From the NCBI RefSeq assembly GCF_024055605.1, contig NZ_JAMXLX010000004.1:124001-188000 (forward strand): a DNA stretch of 64,000 bases, read 5' to 3'. Shown piece by piece: positions 27,325 through 35,199 of the stretch; position 1 is the stretch's first letter; each line of letters starts with the position of its first letter. The position numbers and the translations under genes were made by a program. Below the pieces are notes generated by a model. That model ran no database searches and had not been told where the DNA came from. It saw only the letters and a list, made by a program, of their open reading frames with translations. The stretch is from Ciceribacter sichuanensis. GTDB taxonomy: Bacteria; Pseudomonadota; Alphaproteobacteria; Rhizobiales; Rhizobiaceae.

Positions 27325-28473
27325 ATGAACGTTCTTTCCCGCTCCCCGGATCTTGCTTTGCCTGATGAATTGGTCCCGGCCCGTTCCGTTGAGACGGCCG
27401 GCGCGCCTCTCATCCGGGTGGACGAGCTGACGAAGATTTACGATCCGAAGACCGGCCCTGTCCTCGACCGCGTTTCGCTTACGGTCGCGGAAGGCGAGAT
27501 CCACGGCATCATCGGCCGTTCCGGCGCGGGAAAGAGCACTCTTGTCCGTTGCCTGAACGGACTGGTGAAGCCGACCTCCGGCAAGGTCTCGGTCGGCGGT
27601 CGCGAGATCAGCGGCCTTTCCGGTTCGGCGTTGCGCTCCGCAAGGCGCGATATCGCCATGATCTTCCAGCATTTCAGCCTGTTGTCGTCGCGCACTGCCG
27701 CCGCCAACGTCGCGCTGCCGCTGGAGATCGCCGGCGTCGATCGCGAGACCGTCCGAACCCGCGTGCCGAAGCTCCTCGATCTCGTCGGTCTGTCCGCCAA
27801 GGCGGACGCCTATCCGTCCGAACTCTCCGGCGGCCAGAAGCAGCGCATCGGCATTGCCCGTGCGCTGGCGCTGGAGCCGCGTGTGCTGCTGTCCGACGAG
27901 GCGACCTCGGCGCTCGATCCCGAAACCACCGAGCAGATCCTTGACCTCCTGAAGGACATCAACCACCGCCTCGGCCTGACCATCGTGCTCATCACTCACG
28001 AGATGGACGTGGTGCGCCAGATCGCCAGCCACGTCACCGTGCTGGAGCATGGCAGGGTGGTCGAAAGCGGCGAGACCTTCGACGTCTTCGCCTTCCCGCA
28101 ATCGCCCGTCGCCCGCTCCTTCCTCGCGAGCATCGTGGCCCATGACCTGCCGCGGGAGGTCTCCAGCCGGCTTCTTCCCGCGCCGGCCGCCAACACCGAT
28201 CCCGTCCTTCGCATCGTCTTTACCGGCGACGCGGCGCACGATCCGGTGGTCGCTACCCTGGTCGAGCAATTCGGCGTGCGCCCGAACATCCTGCATGGTC
28301 GCATCGACTACATCGACGGACGCCCGCTCGGGGTCATCACCCTCGTCGCAGAAGGTGCCGAACCGAAACTGTCGGGCATCCTTGCTTATCTTTCATCCCT
28401 TGGACTTCACGGAGAGCTCGTCGGCCATGCTGTTCGATCTGTTTCCGCCGGCATTGGTCGGCCTCGTTCTTGA
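27325..28473 (+). CDS. metN: Methionine-type ABC transporter ATP-binding protein MetN
   Basis: MetN is the ATPase of a D/L-methionine importer. The 382-residue product has Walker A GRSGAGKST (64-72), signature LSGGQKQRIGIARAL and Walker B VLLSDEATSALD. A C-terminal NIL-type domain (about 300-370) follows, which in E. coli MetN binds methionine and inhibits transport. About 28 residues precede the ABC domain. The 3' end overlaps metI by 47 bases. Confidence 0.92.
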   Translation: MNVLSRSPDLALPDELVPARSVETAGAPLIRVDELTKIYDPKTGPVLDRVSLTVAEGEIHGIIGRSGAGKSTLVRCLNGLVKPTSGKVSVGGREISGLSGSALRSARRDIAMIFQHFSLLSSRTAAANVALPLEIAGVDRETVRTRVPKLLDLVGLSAKADAYPSELSGGQKQRIGIARALALEPRVLLSDEATSALDPETTEQILDLLKDINHRLGLTIVLITHEMDVVRQIASHVTVLEHGRVVESGETFDVFAFPQSPVARSFLASIVAHDLPREVSSRLLPAPAANTDPVLRIVFTGDAAHDPVVATLVEQFGVRPNILHGRIDYIDGRPLGVITLVAEGAEPKLSGILAYLSSLGLHGELVGHAVRSVSAGIGRPRS

Positions 28474-29119
28474 ATCGCTGAAGCAGACGGTGACCATGGT
28501 GGCTGCGGCCGCCTTGCTCTCGACTGCCATCGGCCTGCCGCTCGGCATCCTGCTTGTCGTCACCGCGCCCGGCCAGTTCATGGAGCGGCCGATCTTCAAC
28601 CGCATCGCCGGTACGGTGGTCAATCTTGTCCGCTCCACGCCGTTCATCATTCTCATGGTCGCGATCATTCCGTTCACCCGGCTCGTCGCCGGAACCACGG
28701 TCGGCACGCTTGCGGCCATCGTGCCACTCACCGTCGCCATCACGCCGCTCTATGCCCGCCTTGCCGAGGCGGCCATGCGCGAGGTCGACCAGAGCCTGAT
28801 CGAGGCCGCCGAAAGCATGGGCGCAAGCCCGCTGCAGATCATCTGGAAAGTGCTGCTGCCGGAAGCCCTGCCGGGCATCCTCGCTGGCCAGACCGTCACG
28901 CTGGTGAGCCTCGTCGGTTATTCCGCCATGGCCGGCACCGTCGGTGGCGGCGGTCTCGGCGACCTCGGCATCCGCTTCGGTTACCAGCGCTTCATGCCGG
29001 AAGTGATGATCGCCGTCGTTATCATCCTCGTGGTGATCGTCCAGTCGATCCAGATGATCGGCGACTGGACGGCCCGCATCGTCAACCACCGGGTTGCCCG
29101 CCGCCGGGCCGCCGCATGA
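28427..29119 (+). CDS. metI: Methionine-type ABC transporter permease MetI
   Basis: The 230-residue inner-membrane permease has about five helices and the MetI signatures NLVRSTPFIILMVAIIPFTR and the coupling segment EAAESMGASPLQIIWKVLLPEALPG. The ATG at 28427 starts inside the last codons of metN, an overlap of 47 bases. The longer open frame from 28049 is shadow. It completes metQNI and is followed after 76 bases by the dioxygenase gene. Confidence 0.92.
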   Translation: MLFDLFPPALVGLVLESLKQTVTMVAAAALLSTAIGLPLGILLVVTAPGQFMERPIFNRIAGTVVNLVRSTPFIILMVAIIPFTRLVAGTTVGTLAAIVPLTVAITPLYARLAEAAMREVDQSLIEAAESMGASPLQIIWKVLLPEALPGILAGQTVTLVSLVGYSAMAGTVGGGGLGDLGIRFGYQRFMPEVMIAVVIILVVIVQSIQMIGDWTARIVNHRVARRRAAA

Positions 29120-29195
29120 GCGTTAGCGAAAACAGGCTCTGTCCGACCGAATTCGTCGCCGGCATTCCGGCGTTTACAAGAAAAGGAGAAATGTC

Positions 29196-30254
29196 ATGAC
29201 CATTCATACTCTGCCCGTTCACTTGCCGCTGATCGACATCTCACGTTTCCACGCCTCGCCCGAGGAGCGCGAAAGCTTCATCGCCGACCTGCGCCGCACC
29301 CTCCACGACCACGGCTTCTTCTATCTCACCGGCCATGGCGTCGATCCCAAGCTGATCGCCGACGTGATCGCCACTTCCAAGCAGTTCTTCGCGCTGCCGC
29401 TGGAGCAGAAGCTGGAAATCGAGATGGTCAAGTCGCCCCATTTCCGCGGCTATAACCGCGCCGGCTACGAGCGCACCCGCGGCGAGCAGGACTGGCGCGA
29501 ACAGCTGGATATCAACACGGAGGGTGAGGCCGTTAAGCTCGGTCCCGATACCCCGGCCTGGAAGCGCCTGTTCGGTCCCAACCAGTGGCCGTCCGCCCTG
29601 CCGGAGCTGAAGCCCCTGCTGCTCGCCTATCAGGCCGAAGTAACCCGTATAGGCATCGACATCCTCAAGGCCATCGCCGTGGCGCTCGGCCAGCCGGAGA
29701 ACGCCTTTGCCGAAATCTACGAGCCGCAGCCCTCGCAGCTCCTGAAGATCATCCGTTATCCCGGCCGCGAAGTCGCCAAGTCCGATCAGGGTGTCGGCGC
29801 CCACAAGGATGGCGGCTTTGTCACCGTGCTCCTGCAGGATACCGTTCCGGGCCTTCGCGTACAGACGGAAGACGGTGTGTGGCTCGAAGCCCCGCCGATC
29901 CCGGGAACCTTCGTCATCAACACCGGCGAACTCCTGGAACTCGCGACCAACGGTTTCGTCCGCGCCGACGTGCATGACGTCGTGGCCCCGCCGGCCGGTG
30001 TCGAGCGCTTCTCCGTCGCCTTCTTCCTCGGCTCGCGCTACGACGCGACGATTCCGGTCATCGACCTGCCGGAAGAACTGAAGCGCGACGAACGCGGCGT
30101 GACCGTCGACCCGCTCAACCCGATCTTCCGTGAAGTGGGCCAGAACCACCTGAAGAGCCGCCTCCGTTCGCATCCGGATGTCGCGCGCGCCCATCACGCA
30201 GACCTGCTGACGCCGGAACAGCTCGCCGGTCCGGCCGTTGCCCAGGCCTATTAA
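29196..30254 (+). CDS. 2-oxoglutarate/Fe(II) dioxygenase, isopenicillin-N-synthase family
   Basis: The 352-residue product has the N-terminal DIOX_N region (LPLIDISRF, HGFFYLTGHG) and a jelly-roll iron domain. The iron ligands are H203 and D205 (GAHKDGGF) and H260 (ADVHDVV). R271 and S273 (RFS) fit 2-oxoglutarate binding. It is not of the TauD type, although it sits in a sulfur region. AAAAGGAG precedes the ATG with suitable spacing. A role in oxidising a sulfur-containing amino acid or analogue is a guess from context. A hairpin follows the stop. Confidence 0.82.
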   Translation: MTIHTLPVHLPLIDISRFHASPEERESFIADLRRTLHDHGFFYLTGHGVDPKLIADVIATSKQFFALPLEQKLEIEMVKSPHFRGYNRAGYERTRGEQDWREQLDINTEGEAVKLGPDTPAWKRLFGPNQWPSALPELKPLLLAYQAEVTRIGIDILKAIAVALGQPENAFAEIYEPQPSQLLKIIRYPGREVAKSDQGVGAHKDGGFVTVLLQDTVPGLRVQTEDGVWLEAPPIPGTFVINTGELLELATNGFVRADVHDVVAPPAGVERFSVAFFLGSRYDATIPVIDLPEELKRDERGVTVDPLNPIFREVGQNHLKSRLRSHPDVARAHHADLLTPEQLAGPAVAQAY

Positions 30255-30277
30255 GGGCAGGGATCGATGAAGACAGC

Positions 30278-30302
30278 CTCCCGCCGGATCTGCCGGCGGG
30301 GG
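30278..30302 (+). terminator. Hairpin after the dioxygenase gene
   Basis: CCCGCCGG at 30280-30287 and CCGGCGGG at 30293-30300 form a stem with a 5-base loop, and two more pairs are possible outside it. It lies about 25 bases after the dioxygenase stop and separates that operon from the next promoter. No clear T-run follows, so termination strength is uncertain. Confidence 0.65.
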
Positions 30303-30369
30303 ACTGGTACAGGCGTCCCGGAGGCGTCTTCGAAAGAGTAGAAAATTCCCATTCGGCAATTCTCATTAG

Positions 30370-30386
30370 TCTATAAAATCTATCAA
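30370..30386 (+). promoter_or_regulatory. Weak third copy of the TCTAT-N7 operator
   Basis: TCTAT at 30370-30374 is followed after 7 bases by ATCAA, which matches ATAGA at three of five positions. It lies in an AT-rich patch about 52 bases upstream of the binding-protein start at 30439, the same distance as site 2 in the divergent region. It may be a half site of the same regulator. Confidence 0.4.
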
Positions 30387-30438
30387 ATAACATTACTTTT
30401 ATTATCCTGTCCCCGGATCTCATTGAAGGGGACGAACA

Positions 30439-31482
30439 ATGACCAGCAATTCCTCACCCGAGACGCAGCCGGCAAGCGGCGCTCTCTCCCGCCGCACCCT
30501 GATCAAGACGGCAGGCCTCGCCGGAGCGGCCGCAACCGTCGGCATCTTCGGCGCCCGCACGACGAGCTACGCTGTTGCCGGCAATCTCATTCCGATCAAG
30601 CTCGAATGGACTGAGGTGGCGGCCTGTCACTCGCCCGTCGGTTTCGGTCTCGCCAAGGGTGTCTATGCAAAGCACGGCCTCGACGTCGAGCTGTTCTATC
30701 AGGGCGCCAGCGGCCAGACGCTCATTCAGGCGCTCGCCACCCGCAAGGCGGAAGCCGGTCCGGGTCTTCTTTATGACTGGCTGAAGCCGATCGAGCAGGG
30801 CTTCGATGTCAAGCTCTTCGCCGGCTCCCATGGCGGTTGCCAGCGCGTTCTGGTCAAGCCGGATTCCGGCATCAAGACGCTGACCGACCTCAAGGGTAAG
30901 ACGATCGGCACCTTCGACGTCATGTCGCCCTCGCGCGTTGCCTTCTCGGTCGCGCTTGCCAAGGCCGGCCTCAATCCGGAAACCGACGTCACCTGGAAGG
31001 TCTTCCCCTTCGATCTCGTTGCCGAAGGTGTTCTGAAGGGCGAGGCCGATGCCGTCGCGCATATGGACCCCTGGGCCTATTCCTATGAAAAGCAACATGG
31101 TTTCGTGAAGATCGCCGACACCCAGACCGGCACCTTCCAGGATCGCGTCTGCTGCGTTCTCGGCGTCAACGGCGACTATTACGAGGCCAACAAGGATGCC
31201 ATCAAGCGCGTTGCAGCCGCCAACCTCGAAATCCACCAGTACACCGCGCAGCATCCCGATGAAGTGGCGAAGTGGTATTTCGACACGCTCAAGCCCGGCT
31301 TGCCGCTCGAGGATCTGACCGAGGTTCTCGCTTCCTTCACCTATCACGACCACTGGTTCGGCAAGGAACTCGTAAACGAGGTGAAGACCGGCTACGAGGA
31401 CCTGAAGCTCACCGGCGTTGCCGATGCCTCCACCGATCCGGAGGAAATCGCAAACCGCATCACCATCGACATCTTTGCGTGA
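30439..31482 (+). CDS. SsuA/TauA-like ABC substrate-binding protein with Tat signal
   Basis: The 347-residue product is a NitT/TauT-family periplasmic binding protein for sulfonate-like compounds. A Tat export motif, SRRTLIK, is at residues 17-23, followed by a hydrophobic AGLAGAAATVGIFG stretch. The mature region has the NMT1/TauA pattern (GLAKGVYAKHGLDVELF, LKGKTIGTF). AAGGGG precedes the ATG. It begins an operon of binding protein, permease, ATPase, small membrane protein and sulfhydrylase. The ligand cannot be named. Confidence 0.85.
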   Translation: MTSNSSPETQPASGALSRRTLIKTAGLAGAAATVGIFGARTTSYAVAGNLIPIKLEWTEVAACHSPVGFGLAKGVYAKHGLDVELFYQGASGQTLIQALATRKAEAGPGLLYDWLKPIEQGFDVKLFAGSHGGCQRVLVKPDSGIKTLTDLKGKTIGTFDVMSPSRVAFSVALAKAGLNPETDVTWKVFPFDLVAEGVLKGEADAVAHMDPWAYSYEKQHGFVKIADTQTGTFQDRVCCVLGVNGDYYEANKDAIKRVAAANLEIHQYTAQHPDEVAKWYFDTLKPGLPLEDLTEVLASFTYHDHWFGKELVNEVKTGYEDLKLTGVADASTDPEEIANRITIDIFA

Positions 31483-31489
31483 GCCGGCC

Positions 31490-32488
31490 ATGAGCGACGT
31501 CATCCGAAGCGAGTTCGGCGCGGTTTCCGGGGCAGTGCCACTCCGGGGCCGGGCGCGCTGGCGGGACGGCCTTCTGGCCGCCGCCACCTGGGGTGCCGCC
31601 GCCGCGGTCACCTGGTTTCTCCCTGATGTGATCACCTGGGGCGCAACCGGCCTGTTCGCACTCGTGGTGACGATCGGCGCGGCCATCTTCCTCGCGCTTT
31701 CCTTCGCCGTGCCGCGGCTCGGCGAAGGGGCAAGGACGCTGGTGCATTACGGCCCCTGGTTCATCGCCATCGGCGTCTGGTTCACGGTTTGGGAACTACT
31801 GACCGCCAAGCTCGGCTGGCTGCCCAAGCCCTTCTTCTCGCCGCCGCAGGGCCTGCTGCATGTCTATGTCACGGATTGGGAGAGGCTTCTCGTCTGCGTC
31901 GCCTATACCGCGCGTCTCTGGGGCCTCGGCTTCTTCTCCGGCATCGTCGTCGGCTTCGCTGCCGGCGTGGCGCTGGGCTGGTCCAGGCGTTTCGCCTATT
32001 GGGGCATGCCGATCCTGAAGCTGATCGGGCCGGTTCCGGCCAGTGCCTGGATCCCCTGCACCTTCTTCATCTTCCCGTCGACCTTCCACGCTTCGATCTT
32101 CCTCGTGGCGCTCGCTTCGGGCATTCCGGTCGCCATCCTGACGGCCGCCGGCGTCGAACAGGTGAACCGCTCCTATTACGACGTTGCCCGCACGCTCGGC
32201 GCCTCCAATCGTTACCTGATTTTCAAGGTTGCGATCCCGGCCTCGCTGCCCAACGTCTTCGTCGGCCTGTTCATGGGCCTCTATTATTCCTTCGCGGTGC
32301 TGGTCGTTGCCGAAATGCTCGGCGCCAAGTTCGGCCTTGGCTGGTACCTGCAGTTCAACACCGCATATTCGGCCTACGCCAATGTCTATGCTGCCCTGAT
32401 CGTCATGGCGCTGATCTGCGCAGGCCTCGTCAGGCTGCAGTTCATCCTGCGTGACCGGCTTCTCGGCTGGCAGAAGGGGATCCTCTGA
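31490..32488 (+). CDS. SsuC/TauC-like ABC permease with N-terminal extension
   Basis: The 332-residue product contains a standard BPD-type permease core with the coupling segment around YYDVARTLGASNRYLIFKVA. Before the core there are about 80 additional residues with two further hydrophobic helices (around residues 28-45 and 48-68), making it longer than usual SsuC/TauC proteins of about 250-280 residues. The ATG at 31490 lies 7 bases after the binding-protein stop. Its stop shares one base with the ATPase start. Confidence 0.85.
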   Translation: MSDVIRSEFGAVSGAVPLRGRARWRDGLLAAATWGAAAAVTWFLPDVITWGATGLFALVVTIGAAIFLALSFAVPRLGEGARTLVHYGPWFIAIGVWFTVWELLTAKLGWLPKPFFSPPQGLLHVYVTDWERLLVCVAYTARLWGLGFFSGIVVGFAAGVALGWSRRFAYWGMPILKLIGPVPASAWIPCTFFIFPSTFHASIFLVALASGIPVAILTAAGVEQVNRSYYDVARTLGASNRYLIFKVAIPASLPNVFVGLFMGLYYSFAVLVVAEMLGAKFGLGWYLQFNTAYSAYANVYAALIVMALICAGLVRLQFILRDRLLGWQKGIL

Positions 32489-33279
32489 TGGCGCTCGTAT
32501 TCGACAGGCAGACGGACGCCGGCCGCAGCCTCGCGCTCGATATCGACCATGTCTCCCACGGCTTCGATCTCGGCACGCGCCAGCTTCAGGTGCTGGACGA
32601 CGTCTCGATCGATGTGAAGCCCGGCGAGTTCGTCGCTCTTCTCGGCCCCTCGGGCTGCGGCAAGTCGACCTTGCTCAGGCTCGCTGCCGGGCTGGAACAG
32701 CCGCTGCAGGGAGAGCTTCGCGAGGATGGCGAGGTGATCCGCAAGCCGAACCCGGATCGAATCCTGGTCTTTCAGGAAGCGACACTCTTTCCCTGGCTGA
32801 CGGTGCGGCGAAACATCGCCACGGGCCTCGATGCCCGCGGTGTCCTGAACGAACAGGAACACCGCATCGACGAAGTTCTGAAACTCGTCCGCCTCGAAGG
32901 CTTTGGCGATGCTTTCCCGCACCAGCTTTCCGGCGGCATGGCCCAGCGTGTGGCGATTGCCCGCGCCCTGGTCAACGATCCGAAGCTGCTCCTGCTCGAT
33001 GAGCCCTTCGGCAAGCTCGACTCCCTGACGCGGCTTTCAATGCAGAACGAGTTGCTGCAATTGTGGAAAGACGTGGGTTTCACCGCGCTCTTGGTGACCC
33101 ATGACGTTGAGGAAGCCCTGCTGCTGGCCGACCGCATCATCGTCTTCTCCAACCGTCCGGCGCGGATCGTCTCGGAACTCGTCGTCGAAAAGCCGCACCC
33201 GCGCCGCCGTGATGACGCCGACCTCGTGCATCTGCGCCAGACGCTGCTCGAACAGCTGGGAGTGGCCCATGGCGTCTGA
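32488..33279 (+). CDS. SsuB/TauB-like ABC ATP-binding protein
   Basis: The 263-residue ATPase has Walker A GPSGCGKST, signature LSGGMAQRVAIARAL, Walker B LLLLDEPFGKLD and the H-loop VTHDVEEAL. This is the pattern of nitrate/sulfonate/taurine importers. The start ATG is in a TGATG junction with the permease stop. Its last 11 bases overlap the start of a small membrane-protein gene, so all four genes are translationally linked. Confidence 0.88.
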   Translation: MALVFDRQTDAGRSLALDIDHVSHGFDLGTRQLQVLDDVSIDVKPGEFVALLGPSGCGKSTLLRLAAGLEQPLQGELREDGEVIRKPNPDRILVFQEATLFPWLTVRRNIATGLDARGVLNEQEHRIDEVLKLVRLEGFGDAFPHQLSGGMAQRVAIARALVNDPKLLLLDEPFGKLDSLTRLSMQNELLQLWKDVGFTALLVTHDVEEALLLADRIIVFSNRPARIVSELVVEKPHPRRRDDADLVHLRQTLLEQLGVAHGV

Positions 33280-33586
33280 GGCAAGGCTTCCCCTGCTGCT
33301 CGCATTCCTCGGCAGCGTCGTCACCGCTCTGGCGCTCGGCTGGTGGTGGCTGATCTTCGGCAAGGTCGTCGAGGGCGGTTACATCACCTATGCGCAGGCG
33401 GCACCCTGCTTGGCCGGCACGTCCGATCTTTGTCGGCTCGCCGAGGCGCTCTGCACCAACGACCACTTCTTCGGCGTCCGTTGGTACGCGCCCGAAGCGC
33501 TCTGGGTCGGCGCGGCCCTGCTGGCAGCGGCACTTCTCAACCTGACGGTCCGGACCGGTGTCCGGTCCACCGATCAATCCCGATAA
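33269..33586 (+). CDS. Small three-cysteine membrane protein in sulfonate-type operon
   Basis: The 105-residue product is not of a family I recognise. It has a first helix at about residues 8-31 and a second at about 75-93. Between them, an outside loop of about 45 residues carries cysteines C47, C55 and C62 and the aromatic stretch DHFFGVRWYAPE. GGGAG lies about five bases before the ATG, and the gene overlaps the ATPase by 11 bases, which argues that it is real. It lies directly before the sulfhydrylase. A role as accessory transporter subunit or thiol protein is speculation. Confidence 0.7.
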   Translation: MASEARLPLLLAFLGSVVTALALGWWWLIFGKVVEGGYITYAQAAPCLAGTSDLCRLAEALCTNDHFFGVRWYAPEALWVGAALLAAALLNLTVRTGVRSTDQSR

Positions 33587-33609
33587 CGCCTGATAACGGA
33601 GGAAGACCC

Positions 33610-34974
33610 ATGACCATTCAGCAGTCGAGTGAGACCATCGTGCAATCGGCAACGCCGCAGGCGCCCGCGGGCACCGCGACCTTCAAGAGCCGCCATCCCG
33701 AGACACAGGCGCTGCATGGCGGCAGCTTCCGCTTCGATCCCACCACCGGCGCGGTCGCCGTGCCGATCTACCAGACGACCTCCTATCAGCTTCCCGGCAC
33801 CGAAGGCGCCGACAAGCTTTTTGCGTTGGAAGCCCCCGGCCATCTCTATAGCCGCGTCTCCAACCCGACACAGGATGCGCTCGAGCAGCGTCTCGCCGAG
33901 CTTGAGGGTGGGGCTGCCGCACTTGCGGTTTCCTCCGGTCAGGCGGCCTCGGCCTTCGCGCTCCTCAACCTTGCCCGCGCCGGCGACAACATCGTCAGCG
34001 CCGCCGGCCTCTATGGCGGCACCTGGGCGCTGTTTGCCGCGACGCTGAAGAGTTTCGGCATCGAAACCCGTTTCGTCGACGCGGCCGATCCGGAAGCTTT
34101 TGCCCGCGCCACCGACGAGCGCACCCGCGCCTATTATGCGGAATCCCTGCCCAATCCGAAGCTCGAGGTCTTCCCGATTGCCGAGGTCTCGGAAATCGGC
34201 CGCCGCTTCGGCATTCCGCTGATCGTCGATAACACCGCTGCCCCGTTGACCATCCGTCCGCTGGAACATGGCGCTGCCATCGTCGTCTATTCGGCGACGA
34301 AATACATCGGCGGTCACGGTACCTCCATCGGCGGCGCAATTGTTGACGGCGGCAATTTCCCCTGGGCCGAGCTCAAGGATCGCCAGCCCAATCTCAACGA
34401 GCCGGATTCTAGCTATCAGGGCAAGACCTGGATCGAGAAGGCCGATGCCATCGGCTTCCATCCCTATATCCTGCGCGCCCGCGCCGTTCTGCTGCGCGAT
34501 ATCGGCGCCGCCATCAGCCCGCAGAATGCCTTCCAGCTTATTCAGGGCGTCGAGACGCTGCCGCTCCGTCTTCGTCAGCACAATGATAACGCCGTCAAGG
34601 TTGCGGATTTCCTGAAGAACCATCCGAAGGTCGCGAACGTCATCTTCCCGAAGTTCCAGACGGGTGTCGCGGCGGAACGGGCGGCGAAATATCTGAAATC
34701 AGGTACCTTCGGCGCCCTCGTCGGCTTCGAACTCAAGGGCGGTCGCGAGGCCGGCCGGCGCTTCATCGATGCGCTCCAGCTCTTCTATCACCTGGCCAAT
34801 ATCGGCGATGCGCGCTCGCTCGCCATCCATCCCTCGACCACGACCCACTCGCAGCTCTCGGCCGACGACCAGCTCGCGACCGGCGTCACCCCCGGCTACG
34901 TCCGCCTGTCGATCGGCATCGAGCACCCGGATGACATCATCGCCGATCTCGCCCAGGCCATCGACGCGGCCTGA
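33610..34974 (+). CDS. metY: O-acetylhomoserine sulfhydrylase
   Basis: This PLP enzyme joins O-acetylhomoserine and sulfide to make homocysteine. The 454-residue product has the Cys/Met metabolism fold with the PLP lysine K231 in YSATKYIGGHG, the SSGQAAS loop and SRVSNPTQD. The extended length and the insert around NEPDSSYQGKTW fit O-acetylhomoserine aminocarboxypropyltransferase rather than cystathionine gamma-synthase. The ATG at 33610 follows ACGGAGGAAGAC. It is last in the sulfonate-type transport operon, giving a direct route from released sulfide to methionine. Two hairpins follow. Confidence 0.92.
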   Translation: MTIQQSSETIVQSATPQAPAGTATFKSRHPETQALHGGSFRFDPTTGAVAVPIYQTTSYQLPGTEGADKLFALEAPGHLYSRVSNPTQDALEQRLAELEGGAAALAVSSGQAASAFALLNLARAGDNIVSAAGLYGGTWALFAATLKSFGIETRFVDAADPEAFARATDERTRAYYAESLPNPKLEVFPIAEVSEIGRRFGIPLIVDNTAAPLTIRPLEHGAAIVVYSATKYIGGHGTSIGGAIVDGGNFPWAELKDRQPNLNEPDSSYQGKTWIEKADAIGFHPYILRARAVLLRDIGAAISPQNAFQLIQGVETLPLRLRQHNDNAVKVADFLKNHPKVANVIFPKFQTGVAAERAAKYLKSGTFGALVGFELKGGREAGRRFIDALQLFYHLANIGDARSLAIHPSTTTHSQLSADDQLATGVTPGYVRLSIGIEHPDDIIADLAQAIDAA

Positions 34975-35009
34975 GGTTTGCGTCCCAAGCTTGTGAATGA
35001 AAACAGAAA

Positions 35010-35036
35010 GGCCGGATGGAGGATATCCATCCGGCC
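35010..35036 (+). terminator. Hairpin after metY
   Basis: GGCCGGATGGA at 35010-35020 and TCCATCCGGCC at 35026-35036 form a perfect 11-base stem with a 5-base loop, 36 bases after the metY stop. An A-rich stretch precedes it, so it can also end minus-strand transcripts. Confidence 0.8.
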
Positions 35037-35098
35037 ACAGACTGGTAATAAATTCGTTGCTGATCAGACCCAGTGATCCGGCATTTTTGCACCCGCCG

Positions 35099-35127
35099 CC
35101 GTCATGCCGGGCTTGCCGGCATGACGG
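35099..35127. terminator. Second hairpin between convergent metY and flavoprotein genes
   Basis: CCGTCATGCCGG at 35099-35110 and CCGGCATGACGG at 35116-35127 form a perfect 12-base stem with a 5-base loop. It lies about 70 bases from the stop of the minus-strand flavoprotein gene. Together with the hairpin at 35010 it isolates the two convergent units. Its sequence also looks like a dispersed palindromic element. Confidence 0.7.
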
Positions 35128-35199
35128 AGAAGGATGCCTTGCTTTTGAATACGACCCGTTCAGCAACTGAAGGTCGGATGGAAACAATACCTCCAGCCC

